The notes beneath the pieces were generated by a model. It was not told where the DNA came from, made no database searches, and worked only from the letters and a program-made list of their open reading frames with translations. A program made the position numbers and the translations under genes. This document shows positions 22,438-33,878 of a stretch of DNA of 64,000 bases, piece by piece. How positions within the stretch are numbered: position 1 is the first letter of the stretch; each line of letters opens with the position of its first letter. The DNA comes from Prochlorococcus sp. AG-363-P01 (lineage in GTDB: Bacteria; Cyanobacteriota; Cyanobacteriia; PCC-6307; Cyanobiaceae), in assembly GCA_003278225.1 (NCBI GenBank), contig QCGC01000006.1, positions 20,333-84,332 of the forward strand. Reading direction: 5' to 3'.

Positions 22438-23316
22438 ATGACAAAAAACTCTCGAGGAAATTATCTATTTAAATATTGGTCTATTATTACTGGAATTGGA
22501 ATAAGTATTTTTCTTAATAATCCTGCAATTGCTTTTGTTCCTTATGTTTTTGAACCTAATCAAGAAAATTTAGAGAAAACAAGCATTGAGATTGGAAAAA
22601 CCGCAGCAAAGTTAATTTATTTTAGTCAGCTAAAAGAAGCTAACCAGTTGGCAGAATTAGCAGTAAAAATCAACCCAAACGATGAAAGGCTCTGGTCAAT
22701 TCTTGCTGAAGCACAAATTAAAAGCGGTTTATTAAAAGAAGCTAGCTTTTCACTTGCAAAAGCAAAAACACTTAACCCTAAGAACGCAAAGCTTTGGTTT
22801 GCCGAAGGAACTTTAAAGTTACAACAAAATAAACTTAAAAAAGCAATTGCATTAATTGAAAAAGGATTAAGTATTGAACCTAAAAATGCCTATGCTTACT
22901 TTCAGCTAGGAAATGCAAGAATAATGGAATTTAATCTTAGACTTGCATTAGAAGCATTTGAAAGAGCTATAAGTTTAGAATCTACTTTTTGGGAAGCTAT
23001 TAATAATAAAGGCATTGTTCTTTTTGAAATGGGAAGTCCACAGAAAGCGATTATTTCTTGGCGTAATGCTCTCTATATAACCAAAAATCCAGAGCCAATG
23101 CTTGCACTTGCAGCGGCACTCTATCAAATAAAAAATAACAACCAAGAGTCACTAGAACTAGCAAAAGAAGCTCTTAGTCAAAACCCTAATTATGTCTCTT
23201 CAAAGTATCAAAAAGAACAGCTTTGGGGGTATAAACTGCAACAAGCAACTAAAGAACTCTTAGAAAGTCCTGACTTGAAGTATGACGTAAGCAGAGCATT
23301 AGAAAACTCTAACTAA
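22438..23316 (+). CDS. TPR repeat protein with N-terminal signal/anchor
   Basis: Multiple TPR units (AYFQLGNARIMEFNLRLALEAFERAISLE) after hydrophobic N-terminus. Confidence 0.85.
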   Translation: MTKNSRGNYLFKYWSIITGIGISIFLNNPAIAFVPYVFEPNQENLEKTSIEIGKTAAKLIYFSQLKEANQLAELAVKINPNDERLWSILAEAQIKSGLLKEASFSLAKAKTLNPKNAKLWFAEGTLKLQQNKLKKAIALIEKGLSIEPKNAYAYFQLGNARIMEFNLRLALEAFERAISLESTFWEAINNKGIVLFEMGSPQKAIISWRNALYITKNPEPMLALAAALYQIKNNNQESLELAKEALSQNPNYVSSKYQKEQLWGYKLQQATKELLESPDLKYDVSRALENSN

Positions 23317-23400
23317 AAGATTGAATCATGAAAAAAAGACTTGTAAGAATCCAATAGCTAAGTAGGCTGTTCCCTATTCGCCCTCTAATCCCTAACTTGG

Positions 23401-25881
23401 ATGGCCGAGGAGCGCCTACAACCTATTTCCCTGCATCAAGAGATGCAGCGCTCTTATCTCGAATACGCAATGAGCGTAATCGTTGGGAGAGCTTTGCCTG
23501 ATGTGCGAGATGGTCTCAAGCCTGTTCAGAGACGCATTCTTTTCGCAATGTATGAACTTGGTCTAACTCCAGATCGACCTTATAGAAAATGTGCCCGAGT
23601 TGTAGGAGATGTATTAGGTAAATACCATCCTCACGGCGATCAGGCTGTTTATGATGCACTAGTACGTTTAGTCCAAACTTTTTCAAGTCGTTATCCCATT
23701 CTTGATGGGCATGGAAATTTTGGATCAGTAGATGATGATCCACCTGCAGCAATGCGATATACAGAAACACGCTTAGCGCCAATCGCTCATCAAGCTTTAT
23801 TGAATGAAATTGGATATAAAACAGTTACTTTTTCCCCAAACTTTGATGGTTCACAGCAAGAACCATCAGTTCTTCCAGCACAATTACCATTTTTACTATT
23901 AAACGGATGTTCAGGAATTGCAGTAGGAATGGCAACAAATATTCCACCGCATAATCTTAATGAAGTCGTAGATGGAGTTATCGCTTTAATAAAAAAACCA
24001 GACTTATCAGACCAAGAACTAATGAGAATTATTCCTGGTCCTGACTTTCCTACAGGAGGTGAAATTCTTTTAGGAAGTGGAATAAAAGAAACATATATAA
24101 AAGGTAAAGGAAGTATTCCAATGCGCGGTTTAGCTCATATAGAAGAAATTCAACCTGGTAAAGGAAAGCATAAAAGAAATGCAATTATTGTTACTGAATT
24201 ACCTTTTCAACTTAGTAAGGCTGGATGGATAGAAAAATTAGCCGAATTAGTTAATGGTGGGAAAATAAATGGTATTGCAGATATTAGAGATGAAAGTGAT
24301 CGAGATGGCATGAGAGTTGTTGTTGAGCTCAGAAGAGATGCAATGTCTGAACAAATCTTAAAAGAATTACAAAGAAAAACTTCTTTACAAAGCAATTTTG
24401 GAGCGACCCTATTGGCTCTTGTTGACGGACAGCCAAAACAACTTTCATTAAAATTTTTATTAAAAGAATTTATTGAATATAGAGAATTAACATTGATAAA
24501 AAGAACAAGATTCTTGCTTAAAAAAACATTAGATCGCTTAGAAATAGTTGATGGCTTAATCAAGGGATTGAAAAATCTAAGAGCAACTATTCAAATGATC
24601 GAAACTGCAAAAGATGCTCACGAAGCAAAAACAAAACTAATTAGCAAATTAAACATAACTGACACACAAGCTGAAGCAATATTAGCAATGCCCCTCAGAC
24701 GTTTAACAAGTCTTGAGCAAGAAAGTTTGCATAAAGAAGTAAAAGATCTAACTTTAACAAAAATAAAGCTTGAACTATTAATTCAAAATAGAGATAAATT
24801 GCTAAATACTTTAATTAAAGAATTAAAAGAAATAAAAAAACAATTCGGAAATAAGCGAAGAACTAAACTCATAGAAGGTGGAGATCAACTTTTAGCAGAG
24901 AAAATTGCCCTGCAAAGACCAAATGCTGAATTACAAAGACAACAGGCTTTCGATGCATTACCTAGTGAAGGCAAGTTACTAATACAAAGTAATAATCAAG
25001 TCAAAATTATTAGTCCACAAACACTAGGAAGATTGCATTTAGATAAAAGTTCTCAGTTAGAAAAAGACAGTTCTCCACCAATATTAGTTTGGCCTATTGA
25101 AGAAAAGCCAAAAATATTAGCAATAACAACAACTGGTCGTGTAGCATTAGTAAAATGGGAATTTGCAGGACAACAACCTGGTTTACTAGAAAAATTTCTT
25201 CCAGGAGGTCTTGAAGGCGAAAAAATACTAAATTTAATTCGACTGCCCAGTAATGAAAAACTTAGTTTAGGCTTATTAAGCACTGATGGAAGGTTTAAAA
25301 GACTTCCAATTGAAGAAGTAATGGAACTTTCTGGAAGAGCAGCAACAATACTCAAGCTAAAGGAAGGAGTCACACTAAATACAGCCTTACTTTGTGATCC
25401 TGAAGGAGAAGTAGCAATAATAAGTTCTTATGGAAGGATTTTACGACTTCAAGTGAATAACGAGTCGATCCCGGTCATGGGAAAACTTGCACAAGGTCCT
25501 TTAATAATGAGAGTATTTCCAGGTGAACTCATAATAAGAGCAATATCAACCTGCAAAGATGAAGAGAATGATTTAATCATTATGACGAAAAATGGTTTAA
25601 TAAAAAAAATTAATTTAAAAAGAATTAGAAAGTGCTTAAAAGGTGATTTTGGTCAAATGTTAATAAATCTAGATAATTCAAAAAGGTATTTTGATAGAGT
25701 AATTGATATGTTTAAAAGTAATTCAGTAGGGAGTGTAATGACAACAGAAAATAGAAGCGCTAGAATTTGTTTAGATGAGTTTAAACAATTAACAGTCGGA
25801 GAAGTCACTACAGATTTATTAACTTTAAAAGAAAATGAATATGTTGAAAAAGTTATACCACTAATTAGTCAAGAATCTTAG
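23401..25881 (+). CDS. Type IIA DNA topoisomerase subunit A (GyrA/ParC family)
   Basis: [55 protein letters not shown] active-site region. Confidence 0.93.
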   Translation: MAEERLQPISLHQEMQRSYLEYAMSVIVGRALPDVRDGLKPVQRRILFAMYELGLTPDRPYRKCARVVGDVLGKYHPHGDQAVYDALVRLVQTFSSRYPILDGHGNFGSVDDDPPAAMRYTETRLAPIAHQALLNEIGYKTVTFSPNFDGSQQEPSVLPAQLPFLLLNGCSGIAVGMATNIPPHNLNEVVDGVIALIKKPDLSDQELMRIIPGPDFPTGGEILLGSGIKETYIKGKGSIPMRGLAHIEEIQPGKGKHKRNAIIVTELPFQLSKAGWIEKLAELVNGGKINGIADIRDESDRDGMRVVVELRRDAMSEQILKELQRKTSLQSNFGATLLALVDGQPKQLSLKFLLKEFIEYRELTLIKRTRFLLKKTLDRLEIVDGLIKGLKNLRATIQMIETAKDAHEAKTKLISKLNITDTQAEAILAMPLRRLTSLEQESLHKEVKDLTLTKIKLELLIQNRDKLLNTLIKELKEIKKQFGNKRRTKLIEGGDQLLAEKIALQRPNAELQRQQAFDALPSEGKLLIQSNNQVKIISPQTLGRLHLDKSSQLEKDSSPPILVWPIEEKPKILAITTTGRVALVKWEFAGQQPGLLEKFLPGGLEGEKILNLIRLPSNEKLSLGLLSTDGRFKRLPIEEVMELSGRAATILKLKEGVTLNTALLCDPEGEVAIISSYGRILRLQVNNESIPVMGKLAQGPLIMRVFPGELIIRAISTCKDEENDLIIMTKNGLIKKINLKRIRKCLKGDFGQMLINLDNSKRYFDRVIDMFKSNSVGSVMTTENRSARICLDEFKQLTVGEVTTDLLTLKENEYVEKVIPLISQES

Positions 25882-27339
25882 TTATGATAAATATTCCTTC
25901 TCAACCCAGTTCAAATATTCATTCGTTACTTTTCCAGTAACATATTTGCCAGTAAAGCAGGATAAATCAAGTTCTTTAATAAGTGATTGATCAATAATTG
26001 AATTCTTTAAATCATCAACTTCTTGATATATCATTTGGTCAATAGAAAGGATCTTCTCAATCTCAGCTATAGATCTATTATAAGCAATTAATTCATGTCG
26101 ACTAGGCATATTAATGCCATATACATGGGGAAAACGAACTGGGGGAGCAGCCGAAGTAAATGTCACCTTATTGGCACCAGCAAATTTTGCCATTTGCACA
26201 ATTTGTTGAGAAGTCGTTCCACGAACGACAGAGTCATCAACAATTAAAATATTTTTGTTTTTAAATTCTGTTCCCATAGCATTTAACTTCTGACGCACAG
26301 AATTTTTTCTTTTTTGTTGTCCTGGCATAATAAAAGTTCTTCCTACATATCGATTTTTAAAAAAGCCTTCTCTATATTCAATCCCCAATTGTCGTGCAAC
26401 TTGCATCGCTGCAGGTCTAGAAGAATCAGGTATTGGCATAACAACATCTATATCTCCTAAAGAAATCTGTTTTTTAATTGTTTCAGCAAGTAAGTCACCC
26501 ATTCGTAAACGAGCTTCATAAACGGAAATTCCATTCATTATTGAATCAGGCCTGGCCAAATAAACATATTCAAACGAACAAGGAAATAATTGGGGATTAT
26601 CTGAACATTGTTTGGAAAACATTTCACCTTCTGAAGTTATAAAGATAGCTTCGCCAGGATTCACATCTCTTACAATCTCATAATCATTATTTTCTATGAC
26701 CAAAGATTCGCTTGCAAGAATCCAATCATAGCTATTAGATGAATTTAATCTTCTTCCAATCACTAATGGTCTAATCCCAAAAGGATCTCTAAAAGCTAAG
26801 ACTCCATGCCCTGCTATTAAAGCAATGGCAGCATATGATCCTTCTATTCTTTGATGCATAGATCTAACTCCTGCAAAAATAGAGTCAGGTGAAAATTCGC
26901 TTCCAGATATTTGAAATTGCAACTCAGTAGCTAATACATTTAAAAGCATTTCTGTATCACTACTTGAGTTTGTATGTCGACGATCCTTAATAAAAAGCTC
27001 TTTTTCAAGTTCTCTAGTATTTGTTAAGTTTCCATTATGTACAAGAATAATTCCATAAGGAGCATTTACATAAAACGGTTGTGCTTCTTCTTCCCTATTA
27101 GCAGCTCCTTTAGTCGCATACCTTACATGACCTAATCCTACACTACCTTTAAGAGCCCTCATATCTCGTGTTCTATAAGCTTCTCTAACTTGTCCTTTCG
27201 CTTTCCTTAAGTGAAAAACACTTCCATCCATCGTGGCAAGTCCTGTGGAGTCTTGACCACGATGTTGGAGTAATAGCAAACTGTCATAAATTTGCTGATT
27301 TATTTGGTCTTTAGAAACAATACCTACAATGCCACACAT
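25882..27339 (-). CDS. purF: Amidophosphoribosyltransferase
   Basis: MCGIVGIVSKD, LLLQHRGQDSTGLATMDG, DDSVVRGTTSQQIV. Confidence 0.97.
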   Translation of the reverse strand: MCGIVGIVSKDQINQQIYDSLLLLQHRGQDSTGLATMDGSVFHLRKAKGQVREAYRTRDMRALKGSVGLGHVRYATKGAANREEEAQPFYVNAPYGIILVHNGNLTNTRELEKELFIKDRRHTNSSSDTEMLLNVLATELQFQISGSEFSPDSIFAGVRSMHQRIEGSYAAIALIAGHGVLAFRDPFGIRPLVIGRRLNSSNSYDWILASESLVIENNDYEIVRDVNPGEAIFITSEGEMFSKQCSDNPQLFPCSFEYVYLARPDSIMNGISVYEARLRMGDLLAETIKKQISLGDIDVVMPIPDSSRPAAMQVARQLGIEYREGFFKNRYVGRTFIMPGQQKRKNSVRQKLNAMGTEFKNKNILIVDDSVVRGTTSQQIVQMAKFAGANKVTFTSAAPPVRFPHVYGINMPSRHELIAYNRSIAEIEKILSIDQMIYQEVDDLKNSIIDQSLIKELDLSCFTGKYVTGKVTNEYLNWVEKEYLS

Positions 27340-27404
27340 TAGAAAATATTATTCTTTATTAATATACTAAAAAGATCTAATCTTGGAAAGAAATAAAAAG
27401 AAAT

Positions 27405-29831
27405 TTATTTTTTTATATCTAAACGGCGAGAAATAGCATTATCAAAAATTTCTTTTAAATCAAATAAGCTTAAATTAATTATAGTTGCTTCACTCTGAGT
27501 AATTAATAATTCCTTTTCAGCTTTTACAATGCCTATTTTAGATAATGAAAGAGAAGAAGAGTTTTGATAGTTAAATTCTTTTAGAAAATCTAACCAAATC
27601 AATTCATCTTCGGCCGAAATACTTACAATTACTCGAGCACCACCTTCAGCAAAAAGAAGGCGGTCCAAACGTATTAAGCTATTAGGTAATTCCCAATGCG
27701 CTCCTAAATCTGAAGCAATAGAGCATTCAGCTATAGCAACTGCTAGTCCTCCATCAGAAACATCATGAGCAGAGCGAACATAACCTTCTCTAATTGATTT
27801 ACGTAAAAAAGTTTGAACTTCTTTCTCTAACTTTAAATCAACTTCAGGAGGCCTACCTGTTACAAGTCCATGAAAGACTTCTAAATAACTACTGCCACCT
27901 ATACTGATACGATCATCAGAGTAATTATCTATTTCCAAGGGTATACCTAATAACCAAATTGAATCATTAGGTTGAATCCAACCTTGCCCAGAAACGTGAT
28001 CTAAATTATCAACTAATCCAACCATTCCTATCACAGGGGTTGGATGAATTGGTTGCAAATCACCGCTTGCAGATCTGGTCTCATTATATAGAGAAACATT
28101 TCCACCAGTAACAGGCGTTTCAAAGTATTCGCAAGCCTTAGACAAACCTTCACACGATGAAGCTAATTGCCAATAACCAATTGGATTATCTGGCGAAGCA
28201 AAATTAAGGTTATTAGTTATCGCTAAAGGTTGAGCACCAACACAACTAATATTACGTGCAGCTTCGACAACAGCTGCCATGCTACCTCTCTCAGGATCAA
28301 GAGAAACCCAACGATTATTGCAATCAACTACTGCTGCAATTCCTCTTTTTGAAGAAGACATAGCGTTATCTCCTTCTTGAGGTCTAAGTCTAATTACTGC
28401 TGCATCAGATAAACCTGGAATCAATACGGTATTGCCTTGTACTTGATAATCATATTGACGGTAGATCCACTTTTTTGATGCAATTGTTGGGTTATCTAAA
28501 AGAATCCTAATTACTTGATTCCAGGAAAACTTTTCACAATTATCATTTTTAATTAAAGAATTAATTCCGGTGATATCACAATCAGGTAAATTTTGTTCTG
28601 TCCATCTCCAATGATTTTTAATAAAATCAGGAGGGCTTTCAATTAATTTGTGTTGAGTAATTGGAGTATCTTCAGCTAAAGCACTGGCAGGAAGCTCCGC
28701 AGCAATTTCACCTTTATGTAAAACACGTACAACATTATCTTCTAAAACTTTTCCTACTACAGCAACTCTCAAACCCCATTTTCTAAAAATATCCATTAAT
28801 TTATTTTGAGCTGTGGGATTAACAACAAACAACATTCTTTCCTGAGATTCTGACAGTAAAAACTCATAAGCAGTCATGTTTTCTTCACGAGCAGGTACTA
28901 AATCAAGGTCAAGTTCTATACCGAGACCACCTTTTGCAGCCATCTCAGAACAACTACATGTAAGACCTGCTGCACCCATATCTTGAGCTGCTATAACATG
29001 TCCTTCCTTAAAGGCTTGTAAACAAGCTTCTATTAAACCTTTCTCCAAAAAAGGATCACCTACTTGAACTGCAGGGCGATCATCTAAAGAAGAATTAGTA
29101 AGTTCAGCACTTGCAAAACTTGCTCCACCCATACCATCTCGACCAGTTGTACTTCCTACATAAATGACTGAATAGCCAATACCCTTCGCTCCTGAACAAA
29201 CAATTTCTTTTGTTTCCATTAATCCAAGAGCCATAGCATTCACTAAAGGATTACCTGAATAACTTTTATCAAAAGAGACTTCACCACCAACAGTTGGGAC
29301 ACCTATACAATTTCCATAATGAGCAATTCCAGCAACAACTCCCTTCATAAGAGAGATGTTTTTTTTATCTTCAAGAGGTCCAAATCTCAAAGCATTTAAT
29401 AAGGCAACTGGCCTTGCACCCATAGTAAAAATATCTCGAAGTATTCCACCAACACCAGTTGCAGCTCCTTGAAATGGCTCTAAAGCTGAAGGATGATTAT
29501 GACTCTCGATTTTAAAAGCAAGTCGTTGACCTTTTCCTAAATCAACAACACCTGCATTTTCTCCCGGTCCAACAATAACATTAGGACCTTTAGTAGGTAG
29601 GTTTTGAAGTAAAGTCTTTGAATTCCTATAACAACAATGTTCTGACCACATGACTCCAAACATACCTAATTCTGTACGGTTTGGTGGTCTACTTAAACGA
29701 CGACAAATTTCTAAATAATCTTCTTTTTTTAAACCTTCTTCTGATAAGGCAAGATTAACATCATAATTAACAGAAAAATCTTTAGACTTTAAAAGTCTAT
29801 CAAAATCATTAATAGAAGTGTTTAGAGACAT
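27405..29831 (-). CDS. purL: Phosphoribosylformylglycinamidine synthase subunit PurL
   Basis: [52 protein letters not shown]. Confidence 0.97.
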   Translation of the reverse strand: MSLNTSINDFDRLLKSKDFSVNYDVNLALSEEGLKKEDYLEICRRLSRPPNRTELGMFGVMWSEHCCYRNSKTLLQNLPTKGPNVIVGPGENAGVVDLGKGQRLAFKIESHNHPSALEPFQGAATGVGGILRDIFTMGARPVALLNALRFGPLEDKKNISLMKGVVAGIAHYGNCIGVPTVGGEVSFDKSYSGNPLVNAMALGLMETKEIVCSGAKGIGYSVIYVGSTTGRDGMGGASFASAELTNSSLDDRPAVQVGDPFLEKGLIEACLQAFKEGHVIAAQDMGAAGLTCSCSEMAAKGGLGIELDLDLVPAREENMTAYEFLLSESQERMLFVVNPTAQNKLMDIFRKWGLRVAVVGKVLEDNVVRVLHKGEIAAELPASALAEDTPITQHKLIESPPDFIKNHWRWTEQNLPDCDITGINSLIKNDNCEKFSWNQVIRILLDNPTIASKKWIYRQYDYQVQGNTVLIPGLSDAAVIRLRPQEGDNAMSSSKRGIAAVVDCNNRWVSLDPERGSMAAVVEAARNISCVGAQPLAITNNLNFASPDNPIGYWQLASSCEGLSKACEYFETPVTGGNVSLYNETRSASGDLQPIHPTPVIGMVGLVDNLDHVSGQGWIQPNDSIWLLGIPLEIDNYSDDRISIGGSSYLEVFHGLVTGRPPEVDLKLEKEVQTFLRKSIREGYVRSAHDVSDGGLAVAIAECSIASDLGAHWELPNSLIRLDRLLFAEGGARVIVSISAEDELIWLDFLKEFNYQNSSSLSLSKIGIVKAEKELLITQSEATIINLSLFDLKEIFDNAISRRLDIKK

Positions 29832-29834
29832 GTT

Positions 29835-30617
29835 TTAAATCCATGGATCTTCATCATAATTAGAGTTTAAATTTTCTTTTTCAGAATATTGGATTTGATC
29901 CCTAAAGTCTAGTTCATTAATACGTTGTGACTGATTAGATTCATCAGGCCAATTATCCAATGGGTCAGCATCATAATTTATCCTTGGTGATCTATAAGTT
30001 CTTTCTTCCCAAGGTGGTTCTTCCAACCATCCTTCTAAACGACCACTAGCTTCTTGAGTAATTTCTTGAATTTGAGATCGCCAATTTCGCGAACGTCGCA
30101 AAAAATCTTGTCTTAAACTTGCTCTAGCCAAAGGCAATTCTTCTAAGGAAGTCACCCCAACTGAAACCATACCAGGTTGTTGATCTTGAATACGATCAAT
30201 AGCTAATAGCCATCTACTTGTTCCTGGGAGCCTTGGATCACTTCTAGAAATTAGATATTTAATTATTTGACCTGTTATTGGTTCGAAAATAAAATCAACT
30301 AAGAAGCCAATCTTATCTCCATTTAAATTTAAAATATCAGAATCTAATAATGTTGGTAATCTATTTAAAGTGATCTGATCTGTAGAAAAAAATTTACCTT
30401 TTACATATATAAAATCACTACCAATTCCTTTTAATTGGTCTAACTTCCAAACAGCTCTTGTTAATTTAAAAGATGAAGGTTTAGTTGACCAGCCTAATAA
30501 ACGATGTACAGGTGGATGCATCCAAGCACATAGTCCAGATCCATGGTCTAAACCACTATCACATTTGACATGATGCTTTAAAAAATCACTTAATAAATAT
30601 TTTGAAGGTAAAGTCAA
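29835..30617 (-). CDS. PRC-barrel domain-containing protein
   Basis: Two PRC-barrel-like segments (LPTLLDSDILNLNGDKIGFLVDFIFEPITGQIIKYLIS); located between dnaN and purL. Confidence 0.78.
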   Translation of the reverse strand: MTLPSKYLLSDFLKHHVKCDSGLDHGSGLCAWMHPPVHRLLGWSTKPSSFKLTRAVWKLDQLKGIGSDFIYVKGKFFSTDQITLNRLPTLLDSDILNLNGDKIGFLVDFIFEPITGQIIKYLISRSDPRLPGTSRWLLAIDRIQDQQPGMVSVGVTSLEELPLARASLRQDFLRRSRNWRSQIQEITQEASGRLEGWLEEPPWEERTYRSPRINYDADPLDNWPDESNQSQRINELDFRDQIQYSEKENLNSNYDEDPWI

Positions 30618-31777
30618 TTTTCTGAACGTACTTGGACAGGCATAACTAAATAAATAAAGCCAAGATTATTATCCTTTGGTAAAAAAACAGCTGGCGTAGT
30701 AGAAGAATTACAACATAAACTAATTTCATCTGAATCAATAGCTTTTAAACCATCTAATAAATAACGAACATTAAATGCTATTTGAATATCATCAGAATCA
30801 AATTTAGCTGATATAGATTCAGAGCCACTACCAACATCTTGAGCATCTGCACTAATAAAAACTTCTTGAGTAGAAATATTTGTATTTATTTTAATTACAT
30901 TATTATGTTGATCAGCTAAAACCGCTATTCTTTCAAGTGCTGAAATAAAAATTCGCCTATTTAAAAGTATTGATTTAGAAAAATTATCTGGAATTAATTG
31001 ATCATAATTTGGATATGTTCCATCTAAAGTTCTACTGGTAACAACTTGATTAGCAGCTAGAAAAACAACTTGGCCTTTTTCACAAAATAATGTAATAAGG
31101 TCATCACCTTTCCAAGCTGATATTAACCTTTCAACTTCTTTTAAAGAACGAGAAGGAAGTGTGACATTAAAAAATTCTTGTTGGTTTAAATTTAAATCAT
31201 CATCATTTTTAATTGCATTTTTTATATTTAAAACTGCTAAACGATGCCCATCTGTAGCGGCACTTTTTAAATCATTATCACTGAAGTTCAAATGAACACC
31301 TGTTAATAGTTGTTTGGCTTCATCAGTACTACTAGCAAAAAGTGTTGCACGTAAAGATTGAACTAAAGATTGAGCATCGACTTTAAATGATCTACCATTT
31401 TCAACCAAAGGTAATTCTGGAAATTCATCAGCAGACATTCCTCGCATCTGATAACTACCACCCTTACTCGTAAGTTCTATTTGTTCGCTGATTCCATCAA
31501 AAAATATTGAAATAGGTGAGTCAGTAGATAATTTGGCTACTATCTCACAAAATAATTTGGAAGGTAAGGTAATAGCACCACTTTTTTCAACAGAAGCTGA
31601 AAAAGATGTTTGAATCCCTAAATTAAGATCGAAGCCTGTAAGGCTTAATCGATTCGTACCTTCATCAGCTGTTAATAAAACATTTGCCAATACAGGGTGA
31701 GTCGGACGCGATGCTACAGCTCTACTCACAAGTTGAAGAGCTGTATTGAGTTCTGATTGTGAGCAGACTAGTTTCAT
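30614..31777 (-). CDS. dnaN: DNA polymerase III subunit beta (sliding clamp)
   Basis: MKLVCSQSELNTALQLVSRAVASRPTHPVLANVLL; C-terminal YLVMPVQVRSEN. Confidence 0.97.
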   Translation of the reverse strand: MKLVCSQSELNTALQLVSRAVASRPTHPVLANVLLTADEGTNRLSLTGFDLNLGIQTSFSASVEKSGAITLPSKLFCEIVAKLSTDSPISIFFDGISEQIELTSKGGSYQMRGMSADEFPELPLVENGRSFKVDAQSLVQSLRATLFASSTDEAKQLLTGVHLNFSDNDLKSAATDGHRLAVLNIKNAIKNDDDLNLNQQEFFNVTLPSRSLKEVERLISAWKGDDLITLFCEKGQVVFLAANQVVTSRTLDGTYPNYDQLIPDNFSKSILLNRRIFISALERIAVLADQHNNVIKINTNISTQEVFISADAQDVGSGSESISAKFDSDDIQIAFNVRYLLDGLKAIDSDEISLCCNSSTTPAVFLPKDNNLGFIYLVMPVQVRSEN

Positions 31778-32164
31778 CTAGTCAACCTAACGGCTAATTG
31801 AAGAAAGAGTAGACCGAGATTTTCATAAGAACTATAAAAGTGCAATATTTTTTCAGATAATTTCTTTTTACTGTCTTTTTTCAATTTTAAATAAAAAAAA
31901 ATAAAATTAGTAGTAGTAGAGCCTGAGGATTTTATGGAAATTGTCAATAATCCTGATTACGACACGAAAAATTTTATTTTTTCTTGTGGAAAGAAATTAA
32001 AAAAAGTGGAAAACTTAGGGGTTTTTTTGAATTAAAAAAAAATCCCCTAAAAATTAAATATATCTTTGTAAGTTTTCTTGAGTTTTCCCCAGCAAAATTT
32101 CTATTAAAAGATCTTTTTTCCCGAGCCAGTAATTTATTTGGCCGTGAATAGTTTGTTACTAATC
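31778..32164. other. Candidate chromosomal replication origin (oriC)
   Basis: Non-coding, strongly AT-rich gap next to dnaN; DnaA-box-like 9-mers at 31933-31941 (ATTTCCATA, - strand), 31985-31993 (CTTTCCACA, -), 32005-32013 (TTTTCCACT, -), 32083-32091 (TTTTCCCCA, +); (TAG)4 at 31908-31919; AT tract 31871-31907; hairpin 32015-32050. Confidence 0.7.
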
Positions 32165-33241
32165 TTAAAATCCCATTTTATTAGCAACCGTTTTTATATT
32201 TGGATTTACTCCAGAGTAAAAAACTGCGTCATTATTTTTGATTGCACAATCAGGATCTTTTAGTCCATTTCCAGTTAAGACACATACTATTGTTGATTTA
32301 TTTGGAACTTCATTCTGACGTTTTAATAGTCCAGCAACAGAAGCAGCACTGGCTGGCTCACAGAAAATTCCTTCTTCTTTTCCTAATAAATTATATGCAT
32401 TAATTATTTCTGCATCTGTAACATCTAAAAAAGAACCGTTGCTTTTTTCTTTTGCTATTACTGCTTTTTTTCTATTTACTGGGTTGCCAATTCTAATAGC
32501 AGTAGCAATTGTTTGAGGATTATCTACGTTTTTTCCTAAAACTAAAGGAGCTGATCCACTTGCTTGAAAACCCATCATTTTAGGTAATTTATTAGATTTT
32601 TTTGCTTCAAAAAATTCTTGAAAACCCATCCAATAGGCACTAATATTTCCTGCATTTCCCATTGGAATACATAACCAATCGGGTGATTCTCCTAAAGCTT
32701 CAATAATTTCAAAGGCCGCGGTTTTTTGTCCTTGTAGACGAAAAGGATTAACAGAATTTACCAACTTCACTGGGTAATTTAATGCCATTTCTTGAACAAT
32801 ATCTAGAGCATCATCGAAATTTCCTTTGATTGCTATTATTTCGGCTCCATAAACGAGTGCTTGGGCTAATTTTCCTTGTGCTACGTATCCATCAGGTATT
32901 AAGACAAAAGCCCGCATTCCAGCTCTACGAGCATAAGCAGCGGCTGAGGCTGAAGTATTTCCTGTACTTGCACAAATAACTGCTTTACAGCCGTCTTCTT
33001 TCGCTTTGCTAATAGCCATTGTCATTCCTCTATCTTTGAATGAGCCAGTAGGGTTTAAACCATCGTATTTTGCGTAAACTTTTACACCTTTACCTATACG
33101 TTGACTGATAGATTTTATTGGTATTAAAGGTGTACCTCCTTCTTGAAGGGTAATCACAGGTGTTTTTGCTGTGACGGGTAGCCAATCTTTATAAACCTCT
33201 ATTAATCCTGGCCAGCCTGATTTAGTTGAGCTGGAGGTCAT
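32165..33241 (-). CDS. thrC: Threonine synthase
   Basis: [29 protein letters not shown] (PLP lysine), [17 protein letters not shown]. Confidence 0.96.
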   Translation of the reverse strand: MTSSSTKSGWPGLIEVYKDWLPVTAKTPVITLQEGGTPLIPIKSISQRIGKGVKVYAKYDGLNPTGSFKDRGMTMAISKAKEDGCKAVICASTGNTSASAAAYARRAGMRAFVLIPDGYVAQGKLAQALVYGAEIIAIKGNFDDALDIVQEMALNYPVKLVNSVNPFRLQGQKTAAFEIIEALGESPDWLCIPMGNAGNISAYWMGFQEFFEAKKSNKLPKMMGFQASGSAPLVLGKNVDNPQTIATAIRIGNPVNRKKAVIAKEKSNGSFLDVTDAEIINAYNLLGKEEGIFCEPASAASVAGLLKRQNEVPNKSTIVCVLTGNGLKDPDCAIKNNDAVFYSGVNPNIKTVANKMGF

Positions 33242-33295
33242 ATTTAATAGGAATGTTTTACTATTACATTCTGATAATAAGGCTTTAAAGGTAAT

Positions 33296-33877
33296 TTATA
33301 GGTTTATCTTGTTTTTCTTAATCCCTTCTAAGGGTGATTTGGCGAAGAATTCTACTAATTCTGACATTGAATCGATTTTGTCTAATACTTGTAATAATGC
33401 TGGGATGTCAATTGTGAGTTTTTTATTTGGATAAGATTTAAAAAATTCAATCAACGTTAAACTTCCATTTCCTTTTACTGTGGCGTCAATAATTGCTGAC
33501 CTAATAGCAGGAATTGTGATTTTTTTGTCTTTTATTTTTGTTGGGTGTATTATTGTGGCTGCTCTTAATATGAAGACTTCACCGATAGAGCTATATATTA
33601 ACTTACTTGTAACTATTAATGGTAATTCAAACCTTTGATTAAGTAGCTTTGATAATTCTTCTGGATCTTGCTTTGTAATTTGTATTAGATTTTTTAATGT
33701 TCCTTCAACCTTATTATCTTTTGACAACGTCTCAAACGATCTAACAGGAATAGTTCTGCTTAATATGCCACTTTTAAATGAAATATAATCTGCTGATTTG
33801 ACATGCGCTGGGAAAATTAAAACATTTCCTAAGAAACTTAGAATCACTCCATTAATCATTAAGAGTTCTCTTTTCAT
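33296..33877 (-). CDS. DUF1400-like protein without a visible alpha/beta hydrolase domain
   Basis: ADYISFKSGILSRTIPVRSFETLSKDNKVEGTLKNLIQI resembles cyanobacterial DUF1400; start placed at MKRELLM (33877); signal-like N-terminus. Confidence 0.65.
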   Translation of the reverse strand: MKRELLMINGVILSFLGNVLIFPAHVKSADYISFKSGILSRTIPVRSFETLSKDNKVEGTLKNLIQITKQDPEELSKLLNQRFELPLIVTSKLIYSSIGEVFILRAATIIHPTKIKDKKITIPAIRSAIIDATVKGNGSLTLIEFFKSYPNKKLTIDIPALLQVLDKIDSMSELVEFFAKSPLEGIKKNKINL

Positions 33878-33878
33878 G

